NCBI GenBank assembly: GCA_035630615.1
Contig: DASQKI010000085.1
Location: 4,242-68,241 of the forward strand
From: DATFRX01 sp035630615
Lineage (GTDB): Bacteria; Actinomycetota; Actinomycetes; Propionibacteriales; Nocardioidaceae
Direction: 5' to 3'
Length of the DNA: 64,000 nt
Shown here: positions 1 through 7,316 of the stretch, in pieces
How the letters are laid out: each line of letters starts with the position of its first letter
Numbering within the stretch: position 1 is the stretch's first letter
Translations under genes and position numbers: made by a program
Notes under the pieces: generated by a model
What the model saw: only the letters and a program-made list of their open reading frames with translations
What the model was told of the DNA's origin: nothing
Database searches by the model: none

Positions 1-98
1 AGGTAGTGGAAGACGGCGCTGACGCCGAAGTAGGCGTACGGCGAGATCCGCGTCTGTCGAGTCGCAGTCGCGGGCGCCGCTCGTACCGCCGATGTCAT
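1..98 (-). CDS. Probable EamA/DMT-type transporter, N-terminal fragment cut by window edge
   Basis: Only about 32 codons are visible, starting at an ATG at 98 and reading leftwards off the window. The peptide begins MTSAVRAAP and continues SPYAYFGVSAVFHYL, a short Ala/Thr/Arg-rich leader followed by what looks like the start of a first membrane helix. From memory this resembles the N-terminus of actinobacterial EamA (drug/metabolite) exporters. It is divergent from an Lrp/AsnC regulator 83 bp away, a common arrangement for amino-acid-type exporters. The family call rests on very little sequence and is an inference. Confidence 0.45.
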   Translation of the reverse strand, partial: MTSAVRAAPATATRQTRISPYAYFGVSAVFHY

Positions 99-181
99 GG
101 TTGTATCCTGCAAGCAATAGCGGCCGGGATGAATGGCGATCTAAAGCTTGGAGGCCTGACTTGCTTAAAGAATCCAGGCAG
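99..181. promoter_or_regulatory. Divergent intergenic region with candidate Lrp/AsnC site
   Basis: The 83-bp gap separates the leftward transporter from the rightward Lrp/AsnC gene and must hold both promoters. TTGTATCCTGCAA at 101-113 is a weak TTG-N7-CAA dyad followed by GCAA, the kind of short imperfect palindrome Lrp-family proteins bind. It sits just upstream of the transporter ATG. No clear -35/-10 pair was recognised. Confidence 0.3.
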
Positions 182-667
182 ATGGAGTCATCCACCTACA
201 CCGGTCGAGATCGCCTCCTCGATCCGGTCAACCTGCGCCTGCTGGCGGTGCTGCACGACGACCCGCGACTGTCGATGTCGGAGCTCGCACGACGGATCGG
301 CATGTCGGCCCCGGCGGTCACCGAGCGCGTGCAGCGATTGCGGCGGTCCGGCGTGATCAGGGGCTTTCGGATGGACGTCGACCCGACGGCACTCGGCCTG
401 CCGGTGACCGCGATCGTGCGCATCCGACCCGGGCCGGGCCAACTGCCCAAGGTCGCCGAGGCGGCTCGTGACACGCCCGAGGTCGTCGAGTGCCACCGAA
501 TCACGGGCGAGGACTGCTTCATCCTCAAGATGCACGGCCCGTCGATCGGCGAGCTCGAGGCGACGCTGGACCGGTTTTTGATGTTCGGTCAGACGACGAC
601 CTCGATCGTCGTGTCGACGCCGGTACCGCCACGACCGCTCCCGCTGCCGGCCGACGACGCGAGCTGA
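182..667 (+). CDS. Lrp/AsnC family transcriptional regulator
   Basis: A 161-residue protein with the standard Lrp/AsnC layout. An N-terminal winged HTH (about residues 14-65, containing LSMSELARRIGMSAPAVTER) is followed by a C-terminal RAM/AsnC effector domain (about 75-150, with VVECHRITGEDCFI). The ATG at 182 is preferred because it gives the usual family length; upstream in-frame codons would add an atypical extension. The short tail is Pro-rich. It is divergent from the transporter fragment, so local autoregulation plus control of that transporter is likely. The effector (amino acid or related compound) cannot be read from sequence. Confidence 0.9.
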   Translation: MESSTYTGRDRLLDPVNLRLLAVLHDDPRLSMSELARRIGMSAPAVTERVQRLRRSGVIRGFRMDVDPTALGLPVTAIVRIRPGPGQLPKVAEAARDTPEVVECHRITGEDCFILKMHGPSIGELEATLDRFLMFGQTTTSIVVSTPVPPRPLPLPADDAS

Positions 668-674
668 ACGCCGG

Positions 675-1232
675 TCAGCGTCGCAGGTCGTCCGGCGCGA
701 GGTCGAGGCGCTCGGTCATGATCGTCAGCGCCCGCTCGACGGCTGCCCGCACGATGCGCTCGGGATCGTCGGCGAGGCTGAGAACGGCATCTACCTCCTC
801 CCGCTCGCCGACCCGGGCCAGGCCACGAACGGCGGCGACTCGTACGCGGGGAACCGGATCCTCGGTCAGCTCGACCAGTGTCGGTGCCGCCTCGGCCAAC
901 TCTCGGTCGGCAACGATGACGGCACAGTGCTCGACGACTCGCCAGGCGTCGTCGTGCATCCCATCGACGACGGCGTCGCGCACCGACTCGTCCCAGCAGT
1001 AACGCAGGGCCCGAGCGCCCCAGACCCGAGCCCAATAGGGGTTGGGTGGTGTGGTCAGCCACTCCATCTCGCCACGGAACCCCAACGCCCGCAGGAACGC
1101 CTCGTCGCCCGCGGGGTCGGACCCCCGTAGCAGCGCCGCGCTGCGCCGAGCCACCTCGGGGACGCCATAGCGAGCGCAGGCGTCGCGCACGTAGTCGCGC
1201 GGCGTCCGCCGGTCGCCGGTGTCGTCGGCCAT
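675..1232 (-). CDS. HEAT-repeat domain protein
   Basis: A 185-residue protein with no signal peptide or membrane segment. The C-terminal half has HEAT/PBS-lyase-type helical repeats, such as PTLVELTEDPVPRVRVAAVRG and a following unit with VDAVLSLADDPERIVRAAV. The N-terminal half is conserved-looking with Trp/Tyr-rich segments (PPNPYWARVWGARALRYCW). ATG at 1232 is chosen over a GTG one codon upstream. HEAT repeats are scaffolds for protein-protein contact; no catalytic motif is seen. Its 3' end faces the Lrp gene 7 bp away and its 5' end shares the repeat-rich region at 1285-1380 with the next gene. Confidence 0.75.
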   Translation of the reverse strand: MADDTGDRRTPRDYVRDACARYGVPEVARRSAALLRGSDPAGDEAFLRALGFRGEMEWLTTPPNPYWARVWGARALRYCWDESVRDAVVDGMHDDAWRVVEHCAVIVADRELAEAAPTLVELTEDPVPRVRVAAVRGLARVGEREEVDAVLSLADDPERIVRAAVERALTIMTERLDLAPDDLRR

Positions 1233-1284
1233 CACTAGACGGTGTCACAAGGCGCCGACAGCGGCCCACCGGACAAGCGATTCG

Positions 1285-1380
1285 CTGTTGATTTGAAGCG
1301 CCAAGACCCCGGAAATCAACAGTCGGGCTGTTGATTTTTCCTTTCCGAGACGCCAGAATCAACAATTGACTGTAGATTTT
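1285..1380. promoter_or_regulatory. Inverted-repeat array, candidate operator of the HTH-ATPase-STAS gene
   Basis: The half-site CTGTTGATTT or its complement AAATCAACAG occurs at 1285-1294, 1313-1322 and 1328-1337. Copies two and three form a perfect 10-bp inverted repeat around TCGGG; copies one and two form a second inverted pair 18 bp apart. A degenerate pair, AATCAACA at 1357-1364 and TGTAGATTTT at 1371-1380, follows and abuts the GGAGG ribosome site at 1381-1385 of the gene starting at 1392. The spacing suggests binding of a dimeric or multimeric regulator, or RNA hairpins that affect translation. Confidence 0.65.
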
Positions 1381-1391
1381 GGAGGCAGCGG

Positions 1392-2423
1392 ATGACTGCG
1401 CCACAAGGTGGGCCGAGAGTGGGCATCCGTGTTGTCGCGGAGCGGCTGGGGCTCTCGGTGAGCCGGGTACGACAGCTCGCGAACGAGAGCGTCCTCCCCT
1501 CGACAATCACGCACGGCGGGCATCGTCGCTTCGATCTGGCCGAGGTCGACGAGGCCTGGGCCCGCCATCGCGGTGCCGTCACACCGGTCGCGGCGCGCAC
1601 GACAGCGCCGCGCTGGCATCGTCGATTCGACCTGGTCGGGTTGGCCGAGGACAAGGTGTGGGCAGTGATGACGGAGCAGGCCGTCGAACTCGCCGAGCAC
1701 TCGGGGGCACGACAGATCATGGCGTACGCCGTCACCGAGATGATCAACAACGCGGTGGAGCACTCCGACGGCCAGACCGCCGATGTGAGCCTCTGGCTCG
1801 ACGCTGGCACAGTCCGTGTCGGGGTTGCTGACGACGGCGTCGGAGTCTTCGCCCGAGTACGAACGGGATTCGATCTGGAAGACGAGTTCGCCGCCGTCGC
1901 CGAGCTGACCAAAGGAAAGCGGACCACTGATCCCCAGGCCCACACCGGCGAAGGAATCTTCTTCACCTCCAAGCTTGTCGACCTCTTCGTCCTCGAGAGC
2001 AACGGCATCCGATGGGCCGTGGACAACGAACGCCACGATGACGCAGTCGGCGCGAGCCACGTCACGGTCGGGACGACTGTTCGCCTACAGCTCCGCCTGG
2101 ACACCGACCGGGACCTAGCCCGCGTGTTCCGAGAGTTCTCGGTCGACCACGAGTTCGTACGCACGCGCCCGACGATCCGCCTGTTCGAGTTGGGGACCGA
2201 ATTCGTCAGTCGGAGTGAGGCGAAGCGTCTGCTCGTCGGGCTCGAGAAGTTCCGCCAAGTCGAGCTGGACTTCCGTGGTGTCGACGCGGTCGGACAGGGA
2301 TTCGTGGACGAAGTGTTTCGGGTCTGGGCACGCGCCAACCCCGATACCGAACTGATCCCCACCGGCATGAACGACGCGGTGCGCTTTATGATCGAGCGCG
2401 GCCTGCCCAACTCCGATCGGTAG
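1392..2423 (+). CDS. Three-domain regulator: DNA-binding HTH + GHKL ATPase + DUF4325 (STAS-like)
   Basis: A 343-residue protein. Residues about 10-58 form a MerR/excisionase-like HTH ending in THGGHRRFDLAEVDEAW. Residues about 70-230 are a histidine-kinase-type (GHKL/HATPase_c) ATP-binding domain with the N-box-like TEMINNAVEHSDG, the G1-like VADDGVGVF and a lid with HTGEGIFFTSKLVD. The last 80 residues match DUF4325, a STAS-like fold, with DFRGVDAVGQGFVDEVFRVW. The fold combination recalls anti-sigma kinase and anti-anti-sigma partners joined on one DNA-binding chain. A GGAGG site lies 6 nt before the ATG. The array upstream suggests autoregulation. The regulated process is unknown; there is no phospho-acceptor His. 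Confidence 0.8.
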   Translation: MTAPQGGPRVGIRVVAERLGLSVSRVRQLANESVLPSTITHGGHRRFDLAEVDEAWARHRGAVTPVAARTTAPRWHRRFDLVGLAEDKVWAVMTEQAVELAEHSGARQIMAYAVTEMINNAVEHSDGQTADVSLWLDAGTVRVGVADDGVGVFARVRTGFDLEDEFAAVAELTKGKRTTDPQAHTGEGIFFTSKLVDLFVLESNGIRWAVDNERHDDAVGASHVTVGTTVRLQLRLDTDRDLARVFREFSVDHEFVRTRPTIRLFELGTEFVSRSEAKRLLVGLEKFRQVELDFRGVDAVGQGFVDEVFRVWARANPDTELIPTGMNDAVRFMIERGLPNSDR

Positions 2424-2426
2424 CCG

Positions 2427-4481
2427 TCAACGCCAGTCGTACTCCGCCGACGACGCCCCACCGGACAAGCGCGCATAGCCAGGCCCACGGTCGAAGAACG
2501 GCACCGCCTCGGGCCGGTCGGCAGCAAGCGACGCCCGCAGCGACCGACTCGCCTCGGCGTCATACGCCAGATCGCCGGCGCCCACTGTCCCGGTCAACAC
2601 GACCCCGTAGTCGCTCCGGGCGCCGGCCGCCGACACCTTGCCCCACCGTACGTCGCGCACGACCAGCGCCGGATCACGTCGCAGCGGGTCGCCCCATCCC
2701 CCGCCGCCGGTGGTCTGGATGCGAATCAGCTCGCCGGCTCGGACCGGCTCGGCGTCGGCGAGGGCGTCGACCTCTCGCTCGCCTCGGCCACCCGGATCGA
2801 TGGTGACCCGAAACGGGCGGCCGGCTCGCCCGTCGCGTACTCCCCAGCACGACAGGATCGACCGGTCCGCGATCGACATGAAGTGGGCGTCGCGCAGCAT
2901 CCGGAGGTGCTTGTCGTAGCCGAGCCCGCCGCGATGCAGCCCCGGCCCGCCGGAGTCGACCGCCAGGCCCAACCGCTCGACGACGAACGGAAATCGCGAC
3001 TCGGTGAACTCCGTCGGCAGGTTGCGCGAGTCGGGCACGACGTGGATGGTGTCTTCACCGTCGCCGTGCGGACGGCCGCCCGAGCCGCCGCCGAGCACCT
3101 CGCGCATCAGATAGGGGCGGCCGTCGGCGTCCGCTCCGTACACGCCGGTGTAGCGGATCGTCTCCTGGTCGGCTGGCATGTCGCCGTCGACCGCCTTGGC
3201 GATGACGCCGGCGAGCACCCCGAGCAGTCGCAGGATGACGAAGGTCCGGGCGTTCGTCGGGGCCGGATAGATCGGGGTCAGCAGCGTGCCCTTGTCGGGA
3301 AACCGCATCTCGATCAGCGGCACGACACCCTCGTTGACGTCGAGCTCGGCCATCCGCTCCGGCGTGTCCGCGAGATTGCGCAGGATGGGCGCGAGCCACT
3401 TCTTGAGGAAGACGCCGTCGGAGTAGTCGCCGCAGTGGTTGATCGGGCCCTTGGCCTGCGGCGAGGTGCCGTCGAAGTCGATGATCAGCCGCTCGCCGTC
3501 GGGGTCGTCGGCCGGCGTCCGGGTCAGGGTGATGCGCTGCCGGTGCAGCGTGGGCTCGTCGACGCCGTCATGTTCGGCGTAGTCCTCCCACACCCATTGG
3601 CCGATTGGGATCTTGCTGAGGATCTCGCGTCGGTACGTCTGGGTCGTCCGGTCGATGATGGCGTCGAAGCACGACTCGACGACGTTCCGGCCGTACCGCT
3701 CGAAGAGTTCGCCGAGGCGCTGGGCACCCATCAGGCAGGCCGAGCATTCGGCGTCGAGGTCGGCGGCGAGCGATTCGGGCATCCGGGAGTTGCGAGTCAT
3801 GATCGCGATCGCCGCTCGATTGGGCTCGCCGCCGTCCCACAGCTTGATCGGCGGCACCATCAGTCCCTCTTCGAACACGGTCGTGGCGTGGCTCGGCATC
3901 GACCCGGGCACCGCGCCGCCGATGTCGTCGTGGTGCCCGAACGCCTGCACGAACGCGACCACCTCCCCGTCGAGTGGCGCACGGTTGTCGCTTTCGGGCC
4001 GCTCCGGCGACAACCTTGCGCCACTCGCGGGGGCGTGACCGCTCGCGGGGGCGTGACCACTCGCGGGGCCGTTGCCACTCGCGGGGCCGTTACCACTCGC
4101 GGGGGCGAACACCGGCACCGTCACGCACAGGTCCGGCAGGTGGCCGATGCCGCCCTCGGACCGATAGACGTCGTTGTGGAAGAACACGTCTCCCGGCCGC
4201 ATCTCGTCGAGTGGGAAGTCGCGGGCGACCGGATGCACCAGCGCGCTGTAGGACCGGCCCGTCAGCTTGCGCAGCAGACGGTCGTGGATGCCCGCACGGA
4301 AGTCGTGCGCGTCGCGAATCATCGGCGATCGAGCGGTACGCGCGATGGCGGTCTCGACCTCCTGCTCGACGGACGCCAGCGTGCCCTGCACGATCTCGAG
4401 GACGACCGGATCGACCGAAGCGCCGGCGTCGTCGGTCAGCATCCCGAACGGAAACGCCGTGGGCACCGTCGCGGAGGTCAT
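2427..4481 (-). CDS. hyuB: Hydantoinase B / 5-oxoprolinase-type subunit
   Basis: A 684-residue protein of the HyuB family, the partner of HyuA in ATP-dependent hydantoinases, 5-oxoprolinases and acetone or acetophenone carboxylases. Family segments are clear: DPVVLEIVQGTLASVEQE near the start, GDVFFHNDVYRSEGGIGHLPD, INHCGDYSDGVF, PAPTNART and the C-terminal GGGGWGDPL. Residues about 125-171 are foreign to the family: a Pro-Ala-Ser-Gly repeat run followed by a segment encoded by a palindromic DNA element, inserted in frame after the conserved CVTVPVF segment. The partner hyuA is not adjacent but 2.8 kb away, with unrelated genes between. The substrate cannot be assigned. Confidence 0.9.
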   Translation of the reverse strand: MTSATVPTAFPFGMLTDDAGASVDPVVLEIVQGTLASVEQEVETAIARTARSPMIRDAHDFRAGIHDRLLRKLTGRSYSALVHPVARDFPLDEMRPGDVFFHNDVYRSEGGIGHLPDLCVTVPVFAPASGNGPASGNGPASGHAPASGHAPASGARLSPERPESDNRAPLDGEVVAFVQAFGHHDDIGGAVPGSMPSHATTVFEEGLMVPPIKLWDGGEPNRAAIAIMTRNSRMPESLAADLDAECSACLMGAQRLGELFERYGRNVVESCFDAIIDRTTQTYRREILSKIPIGQWVWEDYAEHDGVDEPTLHRQRITLTRTPADDPDGERLIIDFDGTSPQAKGPINHCGDYSDGVFLKKWLAPILRNLADTPERMAELDVNEGVVPLIEMRFPDKGTLLTPIYPAPTNARTFVILRLLGVLAGVIAKAVDGDMPADQETIRYTGVYGADADGRPYLMREVLGGGSGGRPHGDGEDTIHVVPDSRNLPTEFTESRFPFVVERLGLAVDSGGPGLHRGGLGYDKHLRMLRDAHFMSIADRSILSCWGVRDGRAGRPFRVTIDPGGRGEREVDALADAEPVRAGELIRIQTTGGGGWGDPLRRDPALVVRDVRWGKVSAAGARSDYGVVLTGTVGAGDLAYDAEASRSLRASLAADRPEAVPFFDRGPGYARLSGGASSAEYDWR
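3971..4027. repeat. Palindromic element, copy 1 (in frame inside hyuB)
   Basis: Left arm CGAGTGGCGCACGGTTGTCG (3971-3990) and right arm CGACAACCTTGCGCCACTCG (4008-4027) are complementary at 19 of 20 positions around a 17-nt loop. The same 20-17-20 layout and nearly the same arms recur at 32678-32734. Inside hyuB the element is translated without a stop, adding about 19 residues. Confidence 0.85.
4023..4107. repeat. 18-bp tandem repeat inside hyuB
   Basis: Four and a half units of an 18-bp sequence beginning ACTCGCGGGG or GCTCGCGGGG start at 4023, 4041, 4059, 4077 and 4095. They encode five copies of a PASGNG/PASGHA-type hexapeptide on the minus strand. The unit begins with the outer end of the adjacent palindrome arm (ACTCG), so the array probably grew from that element. 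Confidence 0.85.
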
Positions 4482-4520
4482 GGCCGCATCGTAGGCGACC
4501 GTGTCGACGCTCCGATGCCG

Positions 4521-5258
4521 CTAACGCAGCCGGGATCGACTGGTCGGCGCCAGCCGCAGTCGCTGCGGCTCGGCTCGTAGGCGGCCGCGAAGCCTGGGCT
4601 CCACCTCGGTCTGCCAGCGTCGCGACTCCTGAAGCCGTTCGAGGTACGACCCGTGCGAGGTCTCGTCGTCGAAGCGTACGAGCCACACCAATACCGGCTC
4701 ACCCTCGCGGACCGGAAGCGCCGGGAACGTGTTGGGCGCGTCAGCCGAGCCGAAGACCGCAACGGGCGCGCTCGCGAGCCGGCTCAGCTCGGGCCGCAGG
4801 TCGTTCGCGATCCATTGGCGCAGGTCACCGTCGGGCGGCGCCGCCAGTGGCCACACCACCGCTTCGAACAGCGTCTTCGACACATCGGACCCGAACCCGG
4901 GATGCTCGTCGACACCCGCGAACGGCTCGTCGTCGGACACCGGGGACAGCAAGAAGACGTCGTCGGAGTCGATCATCGTCGCGTTTGCCGCAGCGGCGTG
5001 CGTCGCCCACGTCGGCCCGCCGTAGAAAGCGTCCAGCGCCGCACCACGCTCGTCGGCGTCTGCGCTCGGATAGCCCCGCAGCCAGACGAACCGATCCGGA
5101 TCGTCGAGGTCACGAAACTGCCCGCACACCCGCATCTCGACTCGCTCCTGGGGCTCGATCAGCGTCGCGTCGAACAGCGCGATCAGCTCGTCGCGCCGGC
5201 CCGGATGCAGCGTGTATTGCCGCAACTCGACCAGCGGCGGCCACCCAGGAGCGCTCAC
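4521..5258 (-). CDS. NIPSNAP family protein
   Basis: A 245-residue protein. The N-terminal domain opens with LVELRQYTLHPGRRDELIALF, typical of NIPSNAP (ferredoxin-like, dimeric alpha/beta barrel) proteins, and a second related half follows (VKTLF-like segment, then VPVAVFGSAD-type stretch). The GTG at 5258 is chosen because it overlaps the TGA of the upstream gene as GTGA, showing translational coupling. Bacterial members often sit beside small lipocalin-like or epimerase genes; no enzymatic role is established from sequence. The pair is divergent from a WYL regulator. Confidence 0.8.
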   Translation of the reverse strand: MSAPGWPPLVELRQYTLHPGRRDELIALFDATLIEPQERVEMRVCGQFRDLDDPDRFVWLRGYPSADADERGAALDAFYGGPTWATHAAAANATMIDSDDVFLLSPVSDDEPFAGVDEHPGFGSDVSKTLFEAVVWPLAAPPDGDLRQWIANDLRPELSRLASAPVAVFGSADAPNTFPALPVREGEPVLVWLVRFDDETSHGSYLERLQESRRWQTEVEPRLRGRLRAEPQRLRLAPTSRSRLR

Positions 5259-5752
5259 GCCGCCGCGTCCCGAGTGAGTTGCATCGTCCAGTTGGTCCGC
5301 CAGGTCGAGCCGCCGTCGTAGGAAAACGCCTGCTCCCATCGGGCCGACGCCTCGGTGACGTCCGACCAGTCGAACCGCACCCGGATCGGTGTGCCGGCGA
5401 GGACGTCATCGCACTCGAACCGCCCGGACCCGTCGACGAAGCGCCCCTCCACAGGCGGGTCGAGGTGCCCCGGACGCGTGGTCGACGCTGACCAGATGCG
5501 CCACACTCGGCTCTCCGGGTCGAACATGCGTAGCGTCATCGCGTCGTAGGCGGGCCGACCGGCGACGGCGGCCTTGAACAGGTCGATGTTGCCGAGGCCG
5601 CCGAGGATCGGGCGGACCGTCGCCTCCGCATCGAAGTCGACCCAGGTCGAACAATCGGGGTCGAGAATGTCGTCGATCTTGTGGTTGGCGATCCGCCAGC
5701 GGCCGATCACGAAGTCGAAGTCGCGTCGGCCGTCGTCCTCGGTTGTCGTCAT
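5255..5752 (-). CDS. Lipocalin-like / DUF1579-type small protein
   Basis: A 165-residue cytoplasmic protein. FDFVIGRWRIANHKI near the N-terminus, followed by alternating beta-strand segments (MTLRMFDPESRVWRIWSAS, GRFVDGSGRFECDD), resembles the DUF1579/heme-binding-like beta-barrel group. It ends in a GTGA overlap with the NIPSNAP gene, so the two form one operon. Transcription is divergent from the WYL regulator at 5829, which is the likely controller. The ligand or reaction is unknown. Confidence 0.65.
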   Translation of the reverse strand: MTTTEDDGRRDFDFVIGRWRIANHKIDDILDPDCSTWVDFDAEATVRPILGGLGNIDLFKAAVAGRPAYDAMTLRMFDPESRVWRIWSASTTRPGHLDPPVEGRFVDGSGRFECDDVLAGTPIRVRFDWSDVTEASARWEQAFSYDGGSTWRTNWTMQLTRDAAA

Positions 5753-5772
5753 GGTGTAGGAGCTAACCAGCG

Positions 5773-5797
5773 ATCACTGCCATCCGCTGTCAGTGAT
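5773..5797. promoter_or_regulatory. Dyad operator candidate between WYL regulator and NIPSNAP operon
   Basis: ATCACTG at 5773-5779 and CAGTGAT at 5791-5797 form a perfect 7-bp inverted repeat with an 11-nt spacer in the 76-bp divergent gap. Its position midway between the two starts makes it the best candidate binding site for the adjacent YafY/WYL regulator. Confidence 0.5.
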
Positions 5798-5828
5798 TGT
5801 TGTCGGTGCCCGAAGCGATGCTGTCGTC

Positions 5829-6830
5829 ATGCGCGCGAGTCGGTTGCTCTCCTTGTTGATGCTGCTGCAAACGCGAGGCCGGATGACCGCGCGGCAGCTC
5901 GCCGGTGAGCTCGAGGTCTCCGTACGCACGATCTACCGCGACGTCGAGTCGCTGCACCAGGCGGGTGTGGCGCTCTACGGCGAGCCGGGGCCGGCTGGCG
6001 GCTTCCGACTGCTCGACGGCTATCGGACCCGGCTCACCGGGCTGTCGACGGCCGAGGCGGAGGCGTTGTTTCTCACCGCGATGCCGTCAGCCGCCAGCGA
6101 CTTGGGGCTTGGCGCCGCCCTCGCGGCAGCCCGGCTCAAGCTGCAGTCGGCGCTACCCGAGCCGGTCCGAACCCGGACCCAGCTGGTCGGCGACCGGTTC
6201 CATGTCGACGCGCCGGGGTGGTATGCCGGGCCGGACGACGCCCCACACCTCGGCGCGCTCGCGGCCGCCGTGATCGACCAGCGACGAGTCCAGGTCCGCT
6301 ACCGCCGATGGCGCGAGCCGACCGACGTCGACCGAGTCCTGGATCCGCTCGGCATGGTGCTCAAGGCCGGCACGTGGTACGTCGTGGCTGCCGGCGACAC
6401 GCATCCGGAGCCGCGTACCTACAAGGCCAACGCCGTCCTTGATCTCGAGCTGCTCGACGACACCTTCGACCGGCCGGCCGACTTCGACCTCGCAGCCTGG
6501 TGGCAACACCACCTGCGGACGTTCCGCGATCGGCTGTGGCAGGGGCACGCGCGGGTCCGCATCTCGACCGCCGGTCGCGACCGGATGAGCGATGTGATGA
6601 GCCGTAGCGTCTGCGACCACTTCGACCAAACCGCGACAGCGCCCGACGCCGCCGGCTGGATGACTGGCGAGATTCCGTTCGAATCGCTCACGCACGCTCG
6701 GGGAGAGCTCCTCAAGCTCGGCCCGGAGATCGTCGTCGAGTCGCCGCCCGAGCTCCGCGCGGCGCTGGTCGATGCGGTGCGCAAGCTGGGCACCCTGTAC
6801 GCCGACGCTGAGACCGCTGTCGTCGGGTGA
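5829..6830 (+). CDS. YafY/WYL-domain transcriptional regulator
   Basis: A 333-residue DeoR-type regulator. The N-terminal HTH_11 domain (MRASRLLSLLMLLQTRGRM, then TARQLAGELEVSVRTIYRDV) is followed by a WYL domain with RRVQVRYRRW and GTWYVVAAGD, and a C-terminal WCX extension. ATG at 5829 is preferred over an upstream start because MRASRLL is the usual N-terminus of the family. WYL domains bind small ligands or nucleic acid. Genes of this type commonly regulate the divergently transcribed neighbour, here the lipocalin-like/NIPSNAP pair. Confidence 0.9.
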   Translation: MRASRLLSLLMLLQTRGRMTARQLAGELEVSVRTIYRDVESLHQAGVALYGEPGPAGGFRLLDGYRTRLTGLSTAEAEALFLTAMPSAASDLGLGAALAAARLKLQSALPEPVRTRTQLVGDRFHVDAPGWYAGPDDAPHLGALAAAVIDQRRVQVRYRRWREPTDVDRVLDPLGMVLKAGTWYVVAAGDTHPEPRTYKANAVLDLELLDDTFDRPADFDLAAWWQHHLRTFRDRLWQGHARVRISTAGRDRMSDVMSRSVCDHFDQTATAPDAAGWMTGEIPFESLTHARGELLKLGPEIVVESPPELRAALVDAVRKLGTLYADAETAVVG

Positions 6831-6884
6831 GGCCCGGCGGCAGGATGGGGTCAAACGGGCCCAGCAGGACGTCGGAGGTCGGGC

Positions 6885-7307
6885 ATGGCCGAGCCCTTTC
6901 GGGTACGAGTCGTCGTACGCGGATATGAGCTAGACACGCAGGGGCATCTCAACCAGGCGGTCTATCTCTCCTATTCCGAGCACGCCAGGTGGGAGTTTCT
7001 CCGGGCGGCCGGCATCACGCAGGACGCGCTGCTCGAGAGCGGCGTCGGCCCGGTCGCTCTCGAGACGACGATTCGATACCGGCGCGAGCTGCGCGGCGGC
7101 GACGAGGTCGACGTGTCGTGCGAGTTCGCCTTCGGCGAGGGGAGGACGTTCGAGCTCAAGCAGGACATCACCCGGGCCGACGGCGTGATCGCCGCCGAGA
7201 TCGTGGCCGTCGCGGGCCTGCTCGACCTGAGCCGGCGCACGCTCGTGTCGGACCCGGCCGGACGCTTTCGCTCGCTGGCGACGGCGCCCGACGTCTTCGG
7301 CGTCTGA
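6885..7307 (+). CDS. Acyl-CoA thioesterase, 4HBT/YbgC-like hotdog fold
   Basis: A 140-residue hotdog protein. RGYELDTQGHLNQAVYLSY carries the Asp and the G-H-x-N-x-x-x-Y pattern of the 4-hydroxybenzoyl-CoA thioesterase group, where the Asp is catalytic; FLRAAGI and ETTIRYRRELRGGDEVDV complete the fold. It should hydrolyse acyl-CoA thioesters in the cytoplasm; chain preference is not readable. A CGGAGG ribosome site precedes the ATG. It follows the WYL gene after 54 bp and converges on hyuA with only 9 bp between stops. Confidence 0.85.
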   Translation: MAEPFRVRVVVRGYELDTQGHLNQAVYLSYSEHARWEFLRAAGITQDALLESGVGPVALETTIRYRRELRGGDEVDVSCEFAFGEGRTFELKQDITRADGVIAAEIVAVAGLLDLSRRTLVSDPAGRFRSLATAPDVFGV

Positions 7308-7316
7308 GCCGTCCGA

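Noticed and set aside
4023..4107. Repeat array as a CRISPR array
   Set aside because: Units are contiguous without spacers, lie inside a coding frame and have no cas genes nearby.
2883..4580. Long antisense ORF of 565 codons over hyuB
   Set aside because: It mirrors the HyuB reading frame, has no family similarity and is the usual shadow ORF of high-GC coding DNA. The same applies to long ORFs opposite coxL (12696-14186), cobU-cobC (17787-19478) and ppdK.
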